From: Euclidia mi
Taxonomy: Eukaryota; Arthropoda; Insecta; Lepidoptera; Erebidae
Direction of reading: 5' to 3'
Assembly (NCBI GenBank): GCA_944739405.2
Contig: OX123188.2
Location: 66,421,251 to 66,485,250, forward strand
Length of the DNA: 64,000 nt
In this document: in pieces, positions 1 to 10,804 of the stretch
Layout of the letters: each line of letters starts with the position of its first letter
Numbering within the stretch: the first letter of the stretch is position 1
The notes under the pieces: model-generated
What the model was told of the DNA's origin: nothing
Seen by the model: only the letters and a program-made list of their open reading frames with translations
Database searches by the model: none
Translations under genes and position numbers: made by a program

Positions 1-1483
1 GGCGGGGACGCTCCGCCAAAGGAGGGGAATACCTGGGGCAGCAGTCATGGTGCTGGTGACGCTGGGCGGTCGCACATTCAGGTGCGCGAGAGAGAGGAGG
101 CGTGGGCACGCTACGGTTCTCCAAGCGGGGTGAGTGGCGATCAATTGAGCGAGGCGACTCTCGGCTACGCGCCGGTGAGCCTCGGCTGCCACCTTCAAAA
201 CACCCGCCCGTGCGCGGCGTCGGCTGGTTGGACAAGCGGCCTACCTCTCTGGCATTCATGCAGAGAATGTCCAAATGCTGTCCTCCACAGTGAGGACAGG
301 GGCGAGAGTTTGGGCAGTCTCGTTGGTAGTGGGACCCCAAGCAAGAGAAGCAAAGGCGGCGGGCATTCGCGATGCGCCTACGAGAGGCGACATGAAGGTC
401 CAAGAATACCTTACAACTGGCTTTTCTGTGCTCCGTGACCTTGCAGTAAGAGTACTCCGCTGGGCTCTGCGTGACTGCAAAGCGAGGAGGGCGCCGGTCA
501 ACATTGGCTCAGGAGTGAACGCGAGCCTGCTCCTTGACCTTGGGCGGCTGCGCCTTAGCCGGCGTGTCACCACCGGAGTTGTCCAAGACCCGACACTCAT
601 CCTCCAGGAACCTCTCCAGGTCAGCAAAGAGGGGCAGATGGGTCCCGCTATCCCCACCAAAGCGCTGCTCAAAACGCGACCTCAGGTCGGCAGGCAGCTT
701 TTTAAGTACAATGTGCACCAATAGATAGGACCATTGGTCCACGGGCAGGTCAAGGCACTTAAGTGCGTTGATGGCCACCAAAAGCGGGTTCAAAAGTTGG
801 GTGCGCAACCCAAAGACCCGGGTGAGCGTCGGCAAACCCAAAATCTGCTCGATGTGCGTGTCGGCGAGGCCACGCTTATTATGGTACCTACGGGTAATTA
901 AGTCCCGAGCCGTCTGGTATGCCTCGTCAGACACGGGCAGATGTTGGATGAGGCCCTTGGCCTCTCCGTCCAGAACCGACATCAAATATGCCAACTTTTG
1001 CGCCGGCCGCAGGTCAGCCCTGTCATTGACCAGGCTGTCAAACAAATTAACGAAGCCCAGGTAGCTTCCTAGGCAGCCATAAAAATGGGGGAGGTCTAAG
1101 GTAGGAAACCTACTCACCAGCCCCGGTGCTGACCTTGATAGCTCCTGCTTCAAGCCGGGTTGCCCGTCCCTCTTGGCAACTAGTTGTCTCGCACTATTGG
1201 AGACAGCATCATACAGGTCTAAGACCTGGGCATAATCTTCGCTGACCTTATTTCGCTGGTCAGCTGTGAAGTTATTAACTGACACTTCGAGACAGCAAGT
1301 GCTGAAAGTGCGGAATTGCTGTTCCACACTTGCCAGGCGATCATCGATCCGCTCGTACCTTTGTAGTAAGGCCTGCTGGCGATCAGGCCGGTTCACCAAG
1401 GCACTGGCCGAAGCAAACCAGCGCAAATCTGATGCAATAGCACCAGCAGCCGCACGCATGTCCTTGATAGCTGACATAATCAA
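1..1483 (-). pseudogene. BEL/Pao LTR-retrotransposon gag, broken, truncated by window edge
   Basis: Gag would form the retrotransposon particle and bind its RNA. Reading leftward from the ATG at 1483, 324 codons are open to a TGA at 509-511. The same frame then reopens and runs to base 1. The first part has the BEL/Pao gag core (motifs such as QKLAYLMSVLDGEAKGLIQH and a following RYHNKRGLAD stretch). Beyond the stop lie Cys/His knuckles: a CKVTEHRKASC box and a CFSCLGSHYQRDC then CPHCGGQH pair near 290-440. Only one in-frame stop separates the capsid-like and zinc-knuckle parts, so the copy is fairly young or the stop is a polymorphism. Protease, RT and integrase would lie left of the window. 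The opposite-strand integrase piece at 4283-4800 is from a different copy. I cannot place the LTR or primer-binding site to the right. Confidence 0.85.
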
Positions 1484-1511
1484 AATTCAAAAGAGCCCGG
1501 ACAAGCGTTAA

Positions 1512-3055
1512 ACAATATAAACAATCAAAACTTAATATTTGTTAATTCTTTGAAACCAACAAAGTATTAGCCTGTTTACTGCTGGTACAAGCAAGTGGCA
1601 GGTATTTACTGCTCAACAAAATTAATAGTTTCAATATATTGACTCAAAGACAAAGGTTATTAAAGTTATAACATACAACAATTAAAGTTGAAACTTAAAT
1701 TAGGTAATTAATTAATGACTGCAACAAACAGACCAAATGTGTTATATATTACAACTGTAGGCACCAGTTTGTGTTACCTAACAATATTATCTATATATTA
1801 TAACAAAACAAAGGTTTATTAAGTTCAATTTTTCAATGTGACCCGACCAAGGTGCAAGGTCAAGTTGAATGTTATAATGTTTCAAACCTAATATATCAAT
1901 ATTTGCAATTAACTAAATCAATTGATACATATAACTGATATGTATCCAATCAAAGCTGACTTATTAATACTAACAACAAATTATTGCTAGATTTCAACAA
2001 TACAAGTCAAACAATTACTGATTGAGGTTATGTATGACAATGTGTTTCAAATTACCTAGGTCAACTTATACAATTAAATATTATGTATTTTAGACAATAA
2101 CTGACCTGACAAACACTACAATACTGTCTACAAGGTGATAAGATACAAGTTTATACCAATCTGAGGTTTGTACTCAGTAATGCAACAGCGGCTAAATTTC
2201 AACTACAGCTCTGCACCAAAAATTATGTCTAGAGTTTGGCTAGAAGGAGCTGGGATTTATTGCAGCAGATTTGTGGAAGCGTGATTCTATTCATCAGCCC
2301 TTGTCAGCCACAACAAATCTCAGACATAAATGTACTGTGTTGCACAGTGAATACAAGTATTAAGTAGGTACATGAAAATTTTACCTTATATCTCCTGGTG
2401 ATGTTTTTGAGTGGAGTCCTGGAGGCAAACTAGATACACACAATACTAAAATTGGCCAATATTAGCAAGTGAATTATCTTTACTTTACCAGACTCCAACG
2501 CAGCGTCTTCAATGAACGATGCAAGTGGTAGTGGAATTCACAATTTCTCAAAATGTCAGTGTTCCATATATATCATATCACAAATTGATCAACACTGCGG
2601 ACTGATCAGTGCCGGACAAATCAAAAGCGGCAGTTTTACGAGGGTTTTCTCAATTTAGTTCAATTATACAATTCATACGAAATGCAAAAGGTGTGCTCAC
2701 AATCAAGTCTTTTCCGGAAAGGGAATGAGAGAGATTTGTCAGTTCACAATGTGACCAGAGTCAAAAAATTATTACCATTCATAAAAAATGTTTCTAAACT
2801 GATATTCTCGTTTAATTATCATAGACAATATATCTATTTCAAACACAACCCTTTGACCACAGTGCAGAAGACGAAGATGTACCCGAACGGAAGTCTGTTT
2901 CTTATCCCGTGATTGCTGAGGTTGCGGAGTCTCCGATCTATGCACTCGCACTACGCATGTCATCGTGGTCTAAGTTACTCCGCGCCATCGTTTATGTCTG
3001 TAGGTTTCGCCTATGATTGTAGGTTTTGCCTATGATTACGCCGATAAAGCTTTTT
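1512..3055. other. AT-rich tract right of the BEL/Pao gag
   Basis: No coding frame that I recognise. By position this should include the 5' leader and perhaps the LTR of the minus-strand BEL/Pao element, but I found no clear TG...CA pair or primer-binding site. Base composition becomes more mixed from about 2870 to 3050. Confidence 0.4.
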
Positions 3056-3059
3056 CCAC

Positions 3060-4273
3060 AGATCATGGCTTGCTGCCAACCTTCTCACACTGAACGTAGA
3101 CAAAACTAAGTACATGACTTTCTGTACTTCTCACATCTCACAGCCACCGAGTGGACTAGAACTTAAAGCTCATACTTGTGACCAACTAAATGTTAACTGT
3201 AGCTGCCCTCCACTGTCACGTACACGACTCATAAAATACCTAGGAGTCACAATAGATGACAACCTCCGCTGGGATGAGCATATAGAGGCTTTGTTTTCCC
3301 GGACTAGAAAACGTATTTACATAATTAAACAGCTCAGAAATTCGGCAGACTTTGATACGCTCAAGTTAGTGTACTTTTCGTTAGTACAGTCAGTACTCTC
3401 CTACTGTATTCCTGTTTGGGGCGGTGCTTGCTCTACAACTATGCATAAAGTAGAGAGAGCGCAAAGAGCGGTTCTAAAGGTACTATCCCGAAAACCTCGA
3501 CGCTATCCAACTACAGATTTATATAGGGAATGTGGTGTGCTCACTGTCAGGCAACTCTTTGTGCAACAAACCGTAGTTCGAAAGCATGCATCCATCCCAT
3601 AGGACCGGCTTTGCGAAATCGTACCACACAGAACCTGCATCGCTGGTAGAAGTTTCTATGTGCTAAGCGCTCGTCTCTACAACCGAGTAAACAAAAATAT
3701 CTACGTCTATCCACAAACTGTAAAGGAATGTAAATCGACGCTAATGAACTGGCTGCAAAACTTAAATTACAAGGAGACAGAAAATCTCTTAAATTCAATC
3801 GGCAGTTGATGTCAGGAACCGTACAACGACACATGCACACAACATACACCCACACACACAGCCACACACACCCTCGCATACCACACACGCCATACTCACA
3901 CACACACCATACACACACACATACACTCACTCACAAAAACACATTAGCATGCATATAACTTTTTATTTTTGTCTTTCATTAAAAAAAAAAAAATTGCTAT
4001 TTCACTTTTTATTCTATTTTTTATAACGATTGTGTAATTATAATTATTGAATTCGAATCCTTTATAAACTGTAATTAGTTCTATGCTTTTGTTAACTAAA
4101 TGTTATTCAATAAGTGGAAGGCGCTGGCACCTGTAATACAATGTCTCATTAGTACAGGTGTCACCGTTTCATCGTGTTTGTGCAACGTTTTATAAAAGTG
4201 TAAATGACCTAATCATCTGTTGTAATGTTTTTGTGATTTTTAAGGACAAATAAACTATTATTATTATTATTAG
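3060..4273 (+). mobile_element. 5'-truncated Jockey-type LINE, ORF2 C-terminus plus 3' UTR
   Basis: The reverse-transcriptase thumb/C-terminal region is readable from about 3065 (motif LLTLNVDKTKYMTF), through IKYLGVTIDDNLRW and VLSYCIPVWGGA, to LTVRQLFV. A TAG at 3600-3602 interrupts the frame, which then resumes and ends with TGA at 3807-3809. The 3' UTR holds a (CA)n tract, an AATAAA at about 4247-4252 and a (TTA)n tail ending near 4273. The APE endonuclease and RT palm are absent, as expected for 5' truncation during target-primed reverse transcription. The sequence is clearly related to LINE A (17.55-32.3 kb) and the copy at 56.27-57.55 kb (shared LSYCI-VWGGA and LERAQRA-type motifs). 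It is dead. Confidence 0.85.
3836..3927. repeat. (CA)n-rich microsatellite in LINE 3' UTR
   Basis: Interrupted CA dinucleotide run inside the 3' UTR of the LINE fragment at 3060-4273. No other function is visible. Confidence 0.9.
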
Positions 4274-4282
4274 GACCCTACC

Positions 4283-4800
4283 TAATGGGTCTTTTGTATC
4301 AAGTACTGATATCAAATTCGCAGAGTGTAAGTTACTACGAGCTGTACAGGCTGTTCATTTTAGTAACGACATTCAAAATTTGAAAAACAAAGTACCTTGT
4401 TCTCCCGCTATCCTAAGACTCAAGCCGTTTCTAGATGAACACGGCGTCATACGCGTTGGGGGTCGTCTGTCAAATTCGGATGAACCTTATAAGTACAAAC
4501 ATCCTTGCATTCTGCCGCGTCATGATCATGTTGTCGACCTTCTTGTTGATTTTTATCACAAGAAGCACCTCCATGCTGGTCCAGAGTTGCTAATGTCCTT
4601 ACTTAGGCATAAGTATTGGATTTTAGCCGCTCGACGAATAATTCGTCACAGAATACATAAATGTAACGTCTGTTTCAAATTTCGTCCGCGTCCGACTTTC
4701 CCTCCCATGGCAGATCTTCCTAGCCAACGCGTCAATCAAGTTGATAAAGCGTTTACACATACCGGTTGTGATTACGCAGGACCGCTGCAGTATACGCCAG
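4283..4800 (+). pseudogene. BEL/Pao integrase N-terminal fragment
   Basis: A plus-strand frame (longest open part from about 4380) reads like the zinc-binding N-terminal region of a BEL/Pao integrase. It contains PFLDEHGVIRVGGRLSN, an HHCC finger (His pair in FYHKKHLHAG, Cys pair in HKCNVC) and then the entry to the catalytic core at AFTHTGCDYAGP, where the first catalytic Asp lies. Homology ends near 4800, shortly before the repeated cassette at 4821. The rest of the integrase, the reverse transcriptase and LTRs are not seen here. A Jockey LINE tail abuts it on the left, so the LINE may have landed in this BEL fragment. Non-functional fragment. Confidence 0.85.
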
Positions 4801-4820
4801 TCCCTGTCTATCCCATTCCC

Positions 4821-5605
4821 TACAAGGGGCACGCCTTTCGCTGATTCGTCGCCGCGTTCATCGACGCGAGAGACAGTCGAGAATAATCCGTGTCGCGACG
4901 AACGCATGTACCGCACCGCTATATTTTTTACCGCTCCCGGGATATAACGAGAACTAAACTACACGCGAGTGTGGTGGAGTGATTTGGTGCAGCTTTAGGA
5001 TTCCCGAAGACACCAGGAGGCTGCCATTTGTGAAGAAGAGGACTGATATGCAAGGTAAGGCGTGTCCTTAGAATATCCTATACCCACTCACACTCCCTCT
5101 CCTATCCTAGTCGATAAGAACCCGCATCCTTACAGTCCACAACATTAATAATTTTCCCAAATCGCCTAGGAACATTCGGTTCGCAGAAACATTTTTTGAT
5201 CCATACGAGTCGGATTCATTTACGTTTTATACGTAACAAGGGGCACGCCTTTCGCTGATTCGTCGCCGCGTTCATCGACGCGAGAGATAGTCGAGAATAA
5301 TCCGTGTCGTGACGAACGCATGTACCGCACCGCTATATTTTTTACCGCTCCCGGGATATAACGAGAACTAAACTACGCGCGAGTGTGGTGGAGTGATTTG
5401 GTGCAGCTTCAGGATTCCCGAAGACACCAGGAGGCTGCCATTTGTGAAGAAGAGGACTGATTTGGAAGGTAAGGCGTGTCCTTAGAATATCCTATACCCA
5501 CTCACACTCCCTCTCCTATCCTAGTCGATAAGAACCCGCATCCTTACAGTCCACAATATTATTAATTTTCCCAAATCGCCTAGGAACATTCGGTTCGCCG
5601 AAACA
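4821..5605. repeat. 369-bp cassette in two direct copies, 47-bp spacer
   Basis: Copy 1 spans 4821-5189 and copy 2 spans 5237-5605. Both start CAAGGGGCACGCCTTTCGCT and end with GTTCGC-GAAACA, with only scattered substitutions. Each copy includes a TATA-like TATATTTTTTACCG, a GC-rich head with several CGACG motifs, and the element GATTTGGTGCAGC. The spacer (5190-5236) is unrelated. This could be a pair of LTR/leader segments, a truncated dispersed repeat duplicated in tandem, or a two-unit satellite. No TG...CA ends are evident, so I do not call it an LTR. Confidence 0.8.
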
Positions 5606-7212
5606 AATAGTATAGTGCATATTTTTTAATAATTCTAACATAGTCATTCATGTTGAAAATAATGCGCAGACGCGGCTAGTTTTTCCAGCATATAAACCCA
5701 TATAATCTTCTAACCGAAGCACAATGTAAGGATGACCTTGCAAATTGATGACTGCGTATAAATCCTCCATATGATAAATGCATGGTAGCGCTAAGAGCAC
5801 TGAAAAAGATCAACAAACGGATCCGTCTGGGCCGTGAGTCCGTATTTGTATGCCTAAAGATTTACACAGCTTATCTCTAGTTCCCTTTTTGTCTTGTTTG
5901 ACTCTCTATGAAGCCGCTGGATATACCTACAAGCCATATGATCAGAAACAAACTGACGTACCGTATTGATATGAAATATCGTTCTTTAGGATTACGTTGT
6001 TTGAGCCGTATTGTAAGCTCTGAGATACTGACATCTAGTTCATTCTTCATATCAATGATGCGGAAGTAAATCACCATCTGTTACAGGGAACAAAGTACGT
6101 CAGCTTAAAGTATCGTTTCATTTTCAGAACAATGCTAGCTTACGGTAATACGGTTTTATGATTTCAAAATCAGGCTGTGTCTTATTTATGAATATGTGTA
6201 TGTTATCTTATGATAGTGACTTCAACTTAGACATACCTCATACTGTGCAATGTTTTTTGAAGATGATGTATTCAGTCATGCTACATCAGACTTTTTTTAA
6301 AGACTGCAATATCGTATACCTAATTACTTGAAACTGTAAGCAAGGCTAAAGTATGCATGCTGCTATTTATTTTTAAATCAATTGTTTTCAAACTGCTATC
6401 AAAACTTTGCAACAAATATACAACTTTTCGGGCAGTAATATAATTGAATTTGTTCACTTTGACCTATTATAAGATCAAAGTATAAATTAAATAGATATCA
6501 GACTGAGTACCTACCTGCGAACCCTTACGTCCCTTTTTTCTATGACCCAGTTACTGGCTCGGTAATTATTTCCTATGCGAGACTTCGTCTCTAACGTAAC
6601 ATGATATGGCGACGTATGAGGCTGCTTGTACATTGTACGAGTATGTATGTGAAATCAGAACAAAGTCAATATTGGAATACTTAAGCGTTCGATTGGATTG
6701 TTTTATTACAAGTAATCTCCGGTATCATGAACGTGTTATTCAATAATGTTTTTCATTACATCAGCGGTCTGCTCAATTTTAATGCATAAATTAATAGTTT
6801 TTTTTTTCGATTGCATTATAACTGCTCAATCTAAAATAACAATTTGTTTTCAAAGTCATATAAGTAAATATCCAATTTGGGCTTAAGCACTGATCTAACA
6901 CAGTGTTCCTTTTTTCCAGCCTGCCCATTTTTATTTAAAAGGAGCGTTCACACCCTTTAATCTCGGGCTGTTGTCAATTTACAACTAATATACGCAAGGT
7001 TGTCGGAACGTACGTGTGACCCATTTACGACTAGATTATCTATCTACGATATATAACATTACTGATATAGACGGGCTATGTGGCGGACGAGAAATGCGTT
7101 ATGCCACAGCCTTCCGGTAACCACATATTGTAGTCATATGACAACGCATAGGCACAGTTAGCAATTAGGTCTAATACCTTACGGTCATTTGCACGGTATT
7201 AAAGAACAAGGT
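5606..7212. other. Gene-free AT-rich tract
   Basis: I see no coding frame, RNA gene or repeat that I recognise in these 1.6 kb. Confidence 0.5.
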
Positions 7213-8112
7213 TTAAGGATGATTCACGTTACACCGGGCCGTGTCCGGTCCGGGCCCCGGCCGGAGCACGGCCGGGCCACGGCCGTGGGTATTGTTTCCC
7301 GGCCGGAGGGCAGTTGATGATTTAGGCCGGAACACACGGAGCTATAATTATAAATGAATATTAATCATAAGTATATAATGGTATATTTTTTTTTGTAATC
7401 GGCGAGTGACCACACACTCAGCCATAACTTATATTTTTACTACGTCACCAAAGTATGTCGACAGATATCGGACAATAGATATATTTTGGTATAGCACGAT
7501 ACATGTTCGTATAGCAAGACATATTAACGCATATTTTGATATATTTTTAGAACACAGGTGTTATTTTTCATCTGTTATATGTGTACACGTTGAACACAGT
7601 AATTTCCTCTGCGCCCGCGACTCAGCATTGACGCCCTCTTGTAGTAAAGGTACTCTGTGCGCCTTCTGACTGTTTCCCTTGATTTTAACACCATAGTCAT
7701 TAGTCAGGCATGTTACCAGATAGCTACACGGTAATAACTGTATATGCACGGCGTTTTTGTTTATTTTTGACCAAAACACGGTCTACGGTGATGATCTCTT
7801 ACCGTGTTATTTACTACGGTCATCATCGTCCTAGGGTTTTTCGGTTGCATCCAAGATTTAGAGCCCGGGGTCCGCTGACTAGTCTAACCAGCTAGGCGAT
7901 TCAGAATCCTTCGATATCACATTTGACATTCGATTCCGTTAATTGTCAAACGAGCAACCTCCTTTTCTGCCAAAAATATCGCATTGCCTATTAATTTTAT
8001 GCTTTCACTGGCTATATTACTATAATAAAACTGTAGAGGTGAAAAACATTAATTTTGACGAAAATTAGCTAAACAATCTAGGAAAATGCTAAAAAGCAAT
8101 ACTTGATATTAC

Positions 8113-8295
8113 TTAGAATTTATGTCTGTCTGACTGTCCGACGTCTTCCGTTTCGCGTTTCCTCCAGGCTGGGTGTATACCCCATCTTCTTTTGGTATTT
8201 TCGGTTCGTTTTTCTAATGCTTCGTCGTCAATGGCAATGGCGATAGCTGCCAACTCAATTTGTGAGAATTGCATTTTAATTAGTATCGAATCCAC
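8113..8295 (-). pseudogene. PIF/Harbinger-like transposase N-terminal remnant
   Basis: A 60-codon frame lies between the arms of the inverted-repeat element. Its start (MQFSQIELAAIAIAIDDE) and the basic block KRRWGIHPAWRKRE resemble the N-terminus of arthropod PIF/Harbinger (HARBI1-like) transposases, which typically have an acidic DDEE stretch followed by a W-(V/I)-H-x-x-x-x-K-R motif. After the RE pair the frame diverges and ends, so the DDE catalytic domain is missing. If correct, this links the surrounding element to the Harbinger superfamily. The resemblance is short and judged by eye. Confidence 0.45.
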
Positions 8296-8584
8296 CGTGC
8301 TCCGGCCGGGCTAGGCATTCATGCTACACCGGGCTGTTTCCGAGCATTCATTGCACGGCCATGCCTGTCGGTACTTGTTGGGATAGCGTCACATGGGGTG
8401 ATAGTTTGTAATTATTACTAATTAAAATGCAATCCTCAAAACCATAGGACGATGATGACAGTAGTAAATAACACGGTAAGAGATCATTACCGTAGACCGT
8501 GTTTTGGTCAAAAATAAACAAAAATTCCGTGCATATACAGTTATTACCGTGTAGCTATCTGGTAACATGTATGACTAATGCCTA

Positions 8585-8860
8585 TATAATAATAATAATA
8601 ATATTATTCTACCACATTCACACAACACCATCTAGTCCCAAACTAAGCAGAGCTTGAACTATGGGTACTACGAGTAGATAATGGATAAACATACATAATA
8701 TACTTTTTTTTTGTAAATACGTACATATTATACATAGAAACACCCAGACCAAGACAAACGTCCATGTTCATGCATACAAATGTTTGACTTGAGCGGGAAT
8801 CGAACCCGCGACCTTCGACGTAGCAGTCGCTTACACTCCCGCTATGCCAACCGGCCGTCA
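8585..8860 (-). mobile_element. tRNA-derived SINE in the right arm of the inverted-repeat element
   Basis: Read on the minus strand, the head (about 8790-8858) has pol III box A (TTGGCATAGCGGGAG) and box B (GGTTCGATTCC). The body contains ATATTATACATAGAAACACC and the 3' end is a (TTA)n-type tail near 8585-8605. It interrupts sequence that is continuous in the opposite arm at about 7690, so it inserted after the arms formed. It is a SINE and not a functional tRNA gene. Confidence 0.8.
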
Positions 8861-9680
8861 ATGGTGTTAAAATCTTGGTAAACAGGCATAGGACGCACAG
8901 AGTACCTTTACTACAAGGGGGCGTCAAGGCTGAGTCGCGGGCGCAGAGGATATTACTGTGTTCAACGTGCACACAAATAACAGATGAAAAATAACACCCT
9001 GTGTTCTAAAAATATATCAAAATATGCGTTAATATGTCTATGATGATGTTAAAATGTCTATGATAAAAATATATCAAAATATGCGTTAATATGAATATGT
9101 ATCGTGCTATACCAAAATATATTGTCCGATATCTGTCGACATACTTTGGTGACATAGTAAAAATATAAGTTATATCTGCGTGTGTGGTCTCGCCGATTAC
9201 TAAAAAAAATATACAGTAATATACCGACCTATGATTCATATTAATTTATAATTATAGCTCCGTGTGTTCCAGCCTAAATCATCAACTGCCCTCCGGCCGG
9301 GAAACAATACCCACGGCCGGAGCACGGCCGTGCTCCGGCCGTTGCACGGTCGTGCCACCGCCTAACGTCAAATACTTCTTACAAATCAATACTATGAATA
9401 TTTGACCCCGGACACGGCCCGATGTAACGTGAATCATCCTTAATTTTTCTTCGAAAAAATAGTTTTAGAGTTCTCGTCTCAATGTAACGGTTATTTTGAT
9501 TACACTGAGAGGTGTGTCAAAAGTGGTAGACCACTTTCTTGGCTGACCGTACTTACATGGTAAAAAGTATACTTTTTACTATGTACTTAGGTGACTAGAT
9601 TTTTATTCTAGTTATTTAATTTCACTGCTGATGAAAACGATAAATGTCAAAGAAAAAAAACCGTTTGTTAAAGGGATTTA

Positions 9681-10776
9681 GAGCCTGTCCAGAAAGCGCG
9701 ATTTACGCGCGTGTCCACTCGCGCGTAGAGACTCGCGCGTGTTCGAGATACTAGAGCTACATACATCCCGTCCAGATGCTCTCGCGCGTTACCTCACACG
9801 CGCGTAAAACGCTTGCAATGAGCGGGACTTTCGACTCGCGCGTTTTACGCGCGAGCGCCGCGCGAGTCGAGATACTCCGGCGCCATTGCTGCGTCCAGTA
9901 CTACGCGCGTGTCCGTGGCGAGTGGACGTATTCAATTCTGTTGTAATATATAAATATTATAATATTAATTGAAAAGAGTATGTATGTAGCGGTGACAATC
10001 TTTTTACTAATTATCTCTGATCCGTGGTCTGTTAAAAAGCAGGTTACTTACCAGACAAACACCGATACCAAATTGAGTGCTCAAACACGTCCACACTCAC
10101 AAAAAAAAAATTTACAGGGATTTTAAAATGCCTGAGTCTTAAAAAATTATATTAATGCCCGGAGTTGCTAGACGTATAAAATTTACCACTCTTGGGCAAA
10201 AATATTAATACATAATGCTCGTTACAAACTGGATTTGTCCGGAAACTAAAAAACTAAGGGACAACCTAAACAAAATTATTATAAATTAACTATAACGAAA
10301 ACTGATTTAAAAATTGTGTTAACGAAAACAACTAGCTTTCTTTTAAGCATTAAAATCATCATTACAAAATTCATCATATAAAATTATATTAAAATCTCAA
10401 TCCAATCTTGACAATCAACAAATAGGACAGTATGAAACTGAAAATTCATGAAATTTCAAATAATATATTTTGTTAATATCAAAAACAGATAGCTTCATTG
10501 AATTATTACCTAGGCAGTAATTCAATGGATAGCTTGTTTCGTATATTTTCAATGTATGTTCAATTCATTACCAAAACTATTAGTTAAATATTTATTAAAA
10601 ATGCATATTCTTACGGACAGCTCTAAAACAGCAATGTGTCATTTAAAGTGAAAATGCCCAAATACGTCTCATCACATGCGCGCGTAAGAACGCGCGTGGA
10701 ACGCCACATCTGAACGCAATACAAATCAAAACGCGCGAGTGGACGCGCGCGTAAATCGCGCTTTCTGGACAGGCTC
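9681..10776. mobile_element. Harbinger-like non-autonomous element, copy A
   Basis: Ends GAGCCTGTCCAGAAAGCGCG and its inverse CGCGCTTTCTGGACAGGCTC are flanked by a TTA target duplication (9678-9680; 10777-10779). TTA duplications and GAGCC-like termini are typical of PIF/Harbinger elements. The inverted repeats run about 46 bp. Next to the left terminus lies a remarkable subterminal block (about 9700-9930) crowded with ACGCGCGT/CGCGCG words, with a smaller one by the right terminus (about 10675-10765). The middle is AT-rich with no ORF. It is inverted relative to both halves of copy B, 28 bp to its right. Confidence 0.88.
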
Positions 10777-10804
10777 TTAGAGAAGTCATCTTCGCAATAG
10801 CTTA

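Larger units (their letters stand above)
7217..9439. mobile_element. 2.2-kb DNA transposon with arms of at least 600 bp inverted repeat
   Basis: The left end GGATGATTCACGTTACA and the right end TGTAACGTGAATCATCC are exact inverses, bounded on both sides by TTAA (7213-7216; 9440-9443). The flank can equally be read as a TA duplication with AGGATG...CATCCT ends. The left arm (7217 to about 7845) pairs with the right arm (about 8430 to 9439), including GC-rich CGGCCG clusters just inside each end. The right arm is longer because a SINE sits in it. The centre holds a PIF/Harbinger-like ORF remnant on the minus strand. There is no complete transposase, so the element is non-autonomous. The family is uncertain: TTAA suggests piggyBac-like, while the internal ORF and possible TA flank suggest a Harbinger relative. 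Confidence 0.85.

Noticed and set aside
256..724. Overlapping frames antisense to the gag
   Set aside because: Shadows of the gag reading frame; no family resemblance.
4821..5605. LTR pair of a miniature LTR element (TRIM)
   Set aside because: Spacer is only 47 bp, too short for primer-binding site plus polypurine tract, and ends are not TG...CA.
8790..8858. Possible tRNA gene (minus)
   Set aside because: Part of a SINE with body and tail, imperfect cloverleaf, inserted in a transposon arm. The same applies to 14430-14510, 17274-17342 and 58724-58793.
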